DNA of 64,000 nt. It comes from Billgrantia saliphila (lineage in GTDB: Bacteria > Pseudomonadota > Gammaproteobacteria > Pseudomonadales > Halomonadaceae). The notes under the pieces are model-generated. The model ran no database searches. It had not been told where the DNA came from and saw nothing but the letters and a program-made list of their open reading frames with translations. The DNA is taken from positions 62,001 through 126,000 of the forward strand of contig NZ_PJRN01000009.1 of assembly GCF_002930105.1 (NCBI RefSeq), written 5' to 3'. Shown piece by piece: positions 60,801-64,000 of this stretch; position 1 is the first letter of the stretch; each line of letters opens with the position of its first letter. The translations under genes and the position numbers were made by a program.

Positions 60801-61474
60801 GCGGCATCGAGGAAGCGGCGGTGCACCATGGCGCGGCTGGAGGTCACGCCGTCGTCGCCTACGTCTTCGATCAGCGCCCGCCAGAGGGCGGGCTGCCAGC
60901 GCTGGGTGTCGTCAAGCGGGCTGGCCTGGCCGCGGGCGGAGATCAGCACGTCCTCGCCGCGGCCCCAGGCGTCGAGCCAGTCGGCGCGGTAGACCTGGTA
61001 CTGGTCGAACAGGTCGGCCAGGCGCTCGGCGAGCTGGTGGTGCTTGCGCAGATCGGTGTCGCCCTCCAAGAAACGGCGCAGCGGGGCGAATTCCTCTCGC
61101 GGCATCAGTTCCGGCAGCAGGCGCAGCAGCCGCCAGATCAGGTGCGACTTGTCGAAGGGCGAGGTAGCCGGCACCGCATTGGGGTCGTCTTCCACGTGGT
61201 TGAGTACCGCGCGGTAGGCCTGCCACAGAAAGCGCGCCGGTAGGGTGACGTCCAGCGCGGCAGCGATGCCGCTGCCGCCGTCGGCTTCGTCGGCGGCCAG
61301 CGCCAGCTTCATCCACTGGCCGATGCCGTTGCTCTGCACCAGGATCGTCTCGTTCTCGAGTGGCGCGAGCGGATGGCGCTTCATCCACTCCACCGCCACG
61401 CCGCGCAGGTCCTCCAGGCGGTTGCCGTGAACGACCATGAAGCCGGGGGTGAGGGGCGTGGCGGCAAACGGCAT
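57848..61474 (-). CDS. recC: Exodeoxyribonuclease V subunit gamma RecC
   Basis: A 1,208-residue RecC. It starts FMVVHGNRLEDLRGVAVEWMKRHPLAPLENETILVQSNGIGQWMKL, the strongly conserved N-terminus, and contains GISSLPQQSLEALAAIAR, VMVPDIDHYAPHVQAVFG and PMRAIPFKRVCLLGMNDGDYPRSHPPMDFDLM near residue 710. RecC holds the complex together and recognises Chi. ATG 61474 has AAGGA upstream; the frame is open to 61597. The C-terminus carries an unusual lysine-glutamate tail (about 20 residues), not expected to be catalytic. It leads the recC-recB-recD operon. Confidence 0.96.
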   Translation of the reverse strand: MPFAATPLTPGFMVVHGNRLEDLRGVAVEWMKRHPLAPLENETILVQSNGIGQWMKLALAADEADGGSGIAAALDVTLPARFLWQAYRAVLNHVEDDPNAVPATSPFDKSHLIWRLLRLLPELMPREEFAPLRRFLEGDTDLRKHHQLAERLADLFDQYQVYRADWLDAWGRGEDVLISARGQASPLDDTQRWQPALWRALIEDVGDDGVTSSRAMVHRRFLDAARELNCDNRPAGLPRRVMVFGISSLPQQSLEALAAIARCSQVVLCVHNPCQHYWADIIEHKDLLRAERYRQRRKEGMPAQLDVLGVGDAGGEGAVSLHLHAQPLLAAWGKQGRDYLRLLDEHDDAQQYERLFAADSLRIDLFEPFVREGDGCLLQQLQDDIRELRPLHETRETWPAVDPNHDDSIVFHAAHSPQREVEILHDQLLAAFSADPDLRPRDVIVMVPDIDHYAPHVQAVFGQLERDDPRYIPFTLSDQGRRHRLPLLIALEKLLRLPELRLSVSDLLDLIDVPALRARFGIEEDDVPTLRRWIEGAGIRWGLNASQRGSLDLPQGMEQNTWAFGLRRLLLGYAVGEAASGPWQCIEPFDDIGGLEAALAGPLAALLETLEQQWRTLREPNDVAGWVQRLRALLEASFLADAPEDSLMLAQLEQTLQEWQESAEEAGLTRPLPLSVVREHWLGQIDESSLSQRFMAGAVNFATLMPMRAIPFKRVCLLGMNDGDYPRSHPPMDFDLMNGDYRPGDRSRREDDRYLFLEALLSAREQLYVSWVGRSIVDNAEKPPSVLVGQLRDHLKAGWHTTDGSDLLEALTTEHPLQPFSRTYFPTAAQQAERDVAARRLFTYAHEWHEVHGEATAEAAPLDLEPYTQDTPLTLAQLGNFLRDPAKAFFTTRLKVFLEREDIVSLDHEPFDLDGLANWQLQDLLIREQRRAVDEGQDRMPAMLDSLDRLQGQGVLAMGAFGERMREQLTEPMESLFEAYEEALETWPHAIEEPEPVQLSVLGAPPLEDWLDELRLSESGERCRLVLTSSSLVKKGKYRWSHILRHWVAHLAGHLNDRPMTTLLLSKAGHVTLPPLDPEAARGHLREIVRTWQAGMQVPLPLACDTAFVWLSKLGTPESERDSDAWRAAASAYNGDDFNAGEAGRNAYLAHRWPSFTALYEARQDKLGFAELTDRLLAPVHLAVKGDKKEEKNKEGRGKKEEKGGMQK

Positions 61475-61654
61475 GGGATGTCCTTGGAACGGCGGCGGCA
61501 GACTCCCATGGTGCCCTAGGTCGCGCCGTTCCTCTACCTTCGGCCAGCGCTGCTGGGAGCCAGAAACGACGAAGGGGGCCCCAGGCCCCCTTATCAATGT
61601 GCAGGCTGAAAAAGCTATTGCTTGCCTGCATTTGCATTGTGCGATGCCGAATTA

Positions 61655-61927
61655 TCAGCGCGGACGGAAGTGGAACTCCTGACGGGAGATCAGGTCGTCA
61701 TGGTTTCGATCCATGAACAAGAAGATTCCTGGCAGTCTCCCCGCCTGGTCCTCCTCTAGTGAGATATAGCCATCGCCATTCACATCCAGCCGATCGAAGC
61801 TGTCCTGGCCGGCTGTGTTAGAGGAGGCGAGGTGCGGCAGAGCCAGGGGGCCTTCGCCCTGTTCGGCCAGGGTGACGCCCGAGGCAAGGGCCAGTGCAAG
61901 GAGCAGTGCGCTTTTCAGAGTTTTCAT
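61655..61927 (-). CDS. Secreted EF-hand protein
   Basis: A 90-residue protein with a signal peptide (MKTLKSALLLALALASGVTLAE). Two EF-hand loops are visible: DVNGDGYISLEE, with all standard calcium positions, and DRNHDDLISRQE, which has Asp in place of the central Gly. It probably binds calcium outside the cytoplasm. AAGGAA precedes ATG 61927; an upstream in-frame start at 62038 would overlap the neighbouring gene and lose the signal peptide. Confidence 0.87.
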   Translation of the reverse strand: MKTLKSALLLALALASGVTLAEQGEGPLALPHLASSNTAGQDSFDRLDVNGDGYISLEEDQAGRLPGIFLFMDRNHDDLISRQEFHFRPR

Positions 61928-61979
61928 CGTGTCTTTTCCTTCATTGAAAGGGGTGGGAAATTCTCCAGGCCGGCGAGCG

Positions 61980-62330
61980 CTACTCTTCCCGCCGTAGCAC
62001 CATGCCGGCGTGATGGAGCACGCCGTCGATGAATTCACCGTCGGCGGTGAAGCCCGTGTCGTCCCAGTACTCGATGGTGTTGCCGGTCACTCGGTAGCGG
62101 CCTTGATAAGCGCTCACGCGCTCGCCGCGGGCTTCGTCATAGCGGTTGTTCGGCAGTAGTTCGTGACGTATATGGCCATCGTCGGTGACCCACATGCCGA
62201 CATAGGGGTGGTCTGCCATGGTGACGTCTCCGGTTGCGGTTGCCGCCTTCCCCAGCAGGGGAAGCGCTGCGGCGGTAGCCAGGGCCAGGCCCAGAAGCGT
62301 GGATCTGGATTGGGTGGTAGGTACGGTCAT
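61980..62330 (-). CDS. Atu4866 domain-containing exported protein
   Basis: A 116-residue protein with an N-terminal hydrophobic segment (residues 11-32) that may be a Sec signal. The mature part, HPYVGMWVTDDGHIRHELLPNNRYDEARGERVSAYQGRYRVTGNTIEYWDDTGFTADGEFIDGVLHHAGMVLRRE, matches Atu4866-type proteins of the lipocalin-like fold. Function unknown. GAGGAAA precedes ATG 62330. It follows an SDR gene by 25 bases on the same strand, a pairing often seen for this family. Confidence 0.87.
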   Translation of the reverse strand: MTVPTTQSRSTLLGLALATAAALPLLGKAATATGDVTMADHPYVGMWVTDDGHIRHELLPNNRYDEARGERVSAYQGRYRVTGNTIEYWDDTGFTADGEFIDGVLHHAGMVLRREE

Positions 62331-62355
62331 CGGGTTTCCTCGGCAGCGGCCGGGC

Positions 62356-63075
62356 TCATGCGCTGGCGGTGGGGCGAACCACGATCTCGCTGGTATCCAC
62401 GTCGTCGGGCTGGGCGATGACATGGGCGATGGCCGCGGCAATGGCGTCGGGCTTGAGCGCGATCTGGCGATAGGCTTGCATCGCTTCAGCGGCGCTGGGA
62501 TCGGTGATGGTGTCGGCCAGTTCCGACTCCACGACACCGGGATAGACGCAGGTGACGCGAAGCTTGTCGTTCTCCTGACGCAGCCCGTCGGAAATGGCGC
62601 GCACGGCGTATTTGGTCGCGCAGTAGACGGCGCCGGTGGGCACCACGTAGAGGCCGCCGATGGAGGAGATGTTGATCACTTGCCCGCTGCCCTGGGCATG
62701 CATGGTGGGTAGTACGGCGGCGATGCCGTGCAGCACGCCGCGGATGTTGACGTCGATCATGCGGTCCCATTCGTCGACCTTGAGCGAGGCCAGGGGGGAG
62801 AGCGGCATGACGCCGGCATTGTTGATGATGACGTCGATGCGGCCGTGGATCTCCAGTGCGGCATCGGCGAAGGCCTGCACGTCTTTCCGCTGCGTGACGT
62901 CCAGCGCACGGGTGTCCACGGTGCCGCCCTCGGCGCGAATGGCTTGCGCCAGCGTCTCCAGCCTGTCGGTGCGGCGAGCGCCGATGACCAGTCGATGTCC
63001 GTGACTTGCCAGCAACCGGGCGGTGGCTTCGCCAATGCCGCTGCTGGCGCCGGTGAGAAGAATGACTTTGCTCAT
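62356..63075 (-). CDS. SDR family oxidoreductase
   Basis: A complete 239-residue classical SDR. TGASSGIG (residues 8-15) binds the dinucleotide, RR after the second strand suggests NADP(H), NNAGVMPLSPL is the next motif, and SSIGG with YCATK (Tyr near 152) forms the active site. It is close to the YdfG-like or cyclopentanol dehydrogenase-like group. Substrate unknown. It is divergent from an AraC regulator 243 bases away and probably forms an operon with the Atu4866 gene. Confidence 0.92.
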   Translation of the reverse strand: MSKVILLTGASSGIGEATARLLASHGHRLVIGARRTDRLETLAQAIRAEGGTVDTRALDVTQRKDVQAFADAALEIHGRIDVIINNAGVMPLSPLASLKVDEWDRMIDVNIRGVLHGIAAVLPTMHAQGSGQVINISSIGGLYVVPTGAVYCATKYAVRAISDGLRQENDKLRVTCVYPGVVESELADTITDPSAAEAMQAYRQIALKPDAIAAAIAHVIAQPDDVDTSEIVVRPTASA

Positions 63076-63318
63076 GAGAGAAGGACTCCGTTTGGGTGGC
63101 TTGTGACGACCCTCTCGCAGGGCTCGGATGATCGATCCTTGAGCGAGACCATGAGCAAGAGCGTCGTTGAAACAAGCCTACGGAGGCGCCGGGAATGCCG
63201 ACAGAGCCATTCCTATCGAAATATTGCCTAATTCTATTGGTGGGCTTTATTTGGAGGGTTCTATGTTAGATATTGTTGCCTAAAGATGAATCCATCATGA
63301 AATGAAAGGGCTTTCGGC

Positions 63319-64000
63319 ATGTCTGCATCGCCTCCTGGCTTTCCTCACGAGCGAATGGTCGAGCGGCTGTATCGGCTCGCGCCGCATGAGGGCTACACCC
63401 AATCCTTGCTGGATGGGGTGCGCTTCCTGCGCTCGAATCGCCCCATGAAACATACGCCGGTGCTGTATGAGCCATGCATCGTGATCGTGTGCCAAGGGCG
63501 CAAGCGAGGCTATCTGGGCGGTGAAGTGTATCTCTACGATGCCCTCCACTATCTCGTGCTGTCGGTGCCGCTCCCGTTTACGTCGGAAACCGAGGCCAGC
63601 CCCGAGGAGCCGATGCTGGCCATTTCCATTCGCCTCGACATGGCCGTGGTGGCGGACCTGGTCTTCATGCTGGACCAGGCGGATGCACGCTCGGCGGCGC
63701 CGCCTAGAGGTATGCTTTCCACTCCGCTCGGTGCGCCCATGGCCGACGCCACGCTGAGACTGCTCGAGGCGTTGGCCTCGCCCCTGGAGGCGCAGGTGCT
63801 GGCGCCGGGGATCGTGCGGGAGATCTGCTACCGCGTACTGGTCGGCGAGCAGGGCGGAAGCGTGCGCGCGGCGCTTGCCCATCAAGGGCAATTCGGCAGG
63901 ATCGCCAAGGCGCTTCACCGCATCCACGTGGATTATGCCGAGCCCCTGGAGGTGGGGCGCCTGGCCAGCGAAGTCGGCATGAGTGCCGCGGTCTTCCATG
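63319..64000 (+). CDS. AraC family regulator, 3' end outside the window
   Basis: The first 227 residues of an AraC-type regulator. The N-terminal ligand domain resembles the AraC_N family (LLDGVRFLRSNRPMKHTPVLYEPCIVIVCQGRKRGYLGG), and the DNA-binding part begins at RIAKALHRIHVDYAEPLEVGRLASEVGMSAAVFH, where the window ends within the first helix-turn-helix. GAAAGGG lies 9 bases ahead of ATG 63319. It is divergent from the SDR-Atu4866 pair, the usual target of this regulator group. Confidence 0.92.
   Translation, partial: MSASPPGFPHERMVERLYRLAPHEGYTQSLLDGVRFLRSNRPMKHTPVLYEPCIVIVCQGRKRGYLGGEVYLYDALHYLVLSVPLPFTSETEASPEEPMLAISIRLDMAVVADLVFMLDQADARSAAPPRGMLSTPLGAPMADATLRLLEALASPLEAQVLAPGIVREICYRVLVGEQGGSVRAALAHQGQFGRIAKALHRIHVDYAEPLEVGRLASEVGMSAAVFH

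Overview
The window is a 64 kb stretch of a GC-rich gammaproteobacterial chromosome, most likely Halomonas or another member of the Halomonadaceae. The reasons are the GC-rich coding style, a complete recC-recB-recD operon, a phasin, cyanophycin genes, a TRAP transporter and a large set of small one- and two-gene metabolic units. This taxonomic call is inferred from gene content and codon use, not from a marker gene. No rRNA, tRNA, CRISPR array, integrase or intact insertion sequence was seen.

Layout. Positions 1-9 kb hold housekeeping and accessory genes: an SDR oxidoreductase cut by the window edge, a DUF427 protein, a ybhP-clsB-ybhN membrane-lipid operon, small VOC/YciI/DUF1772 proteins, LysE and EamA exporters, YgjV and the nitroreductase NfsA. 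Positions 9-18 kb hold a LysR regulator, an MFS-GST pair, and a five-gene minus-strand operon (enoyl-CoA hydratase, acyl-CoA ligase, TRAP dctP-dctQ-dctM) divergent from an IclR regulator. That operon looks like an import, CoA-activation and hydration route for an unidentified carboxylic acid. Positions 18-23 kb hold a lipoprotein, an AraC regulator, a second LysE exporter, a DUF2380 protein, a GFA protein and a phasin. Positions 23-31.5 kb hold a cyanophycin operon (cphB-cphA-iadA) facing away from an ATP-grasp ligase and a CocE/S15 hydrolase. Positions 31.5-41.4 kb hold small stress, regulator and transporter genes; two neighbours at 40.0-41.4 kb are broken, one by a frameshift and one by an in-frame stop.

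Positions 41.4-51.4 kb are an accessory island sitting directly downstream of recD. It carries a degenerate DUF427 paralogue, an AT-rich pair encoding a soluble protein and a multi-pass membrane protein, a two-gene unit made of a Zn-ribbon DNA methylase and a giant nuclease-helicase fusion, and a PAP2 phosphatase. The 3' end of recD occurs three times: intact at the recD stop, degenerate and internally deleted at 50.47-50.67 kb, and more degenerate at 43.56-43.80 kb. These copies mark the module borders and suggest that the recD 3' end is a repeated insertion point. The methylase plus nuclease-helicase pair is the best candidate for an undescribed defence system; the AT-rich pair is a second candidate.

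Positions 51.5-61.5 kb hold the minus-strand recC-recB-recD operon, with translationally coupled overlaps. recB carries in-frame insertions, one of which is a REP-like palindromic element. Positions 61.6-64 kb hold an EF-hand protein, an Atu4866-type protein, an SDR enzyme and an AraC regulator cut by the window end. All functions are assigned from motifs and family resemblance read by eye; no database search was possible.
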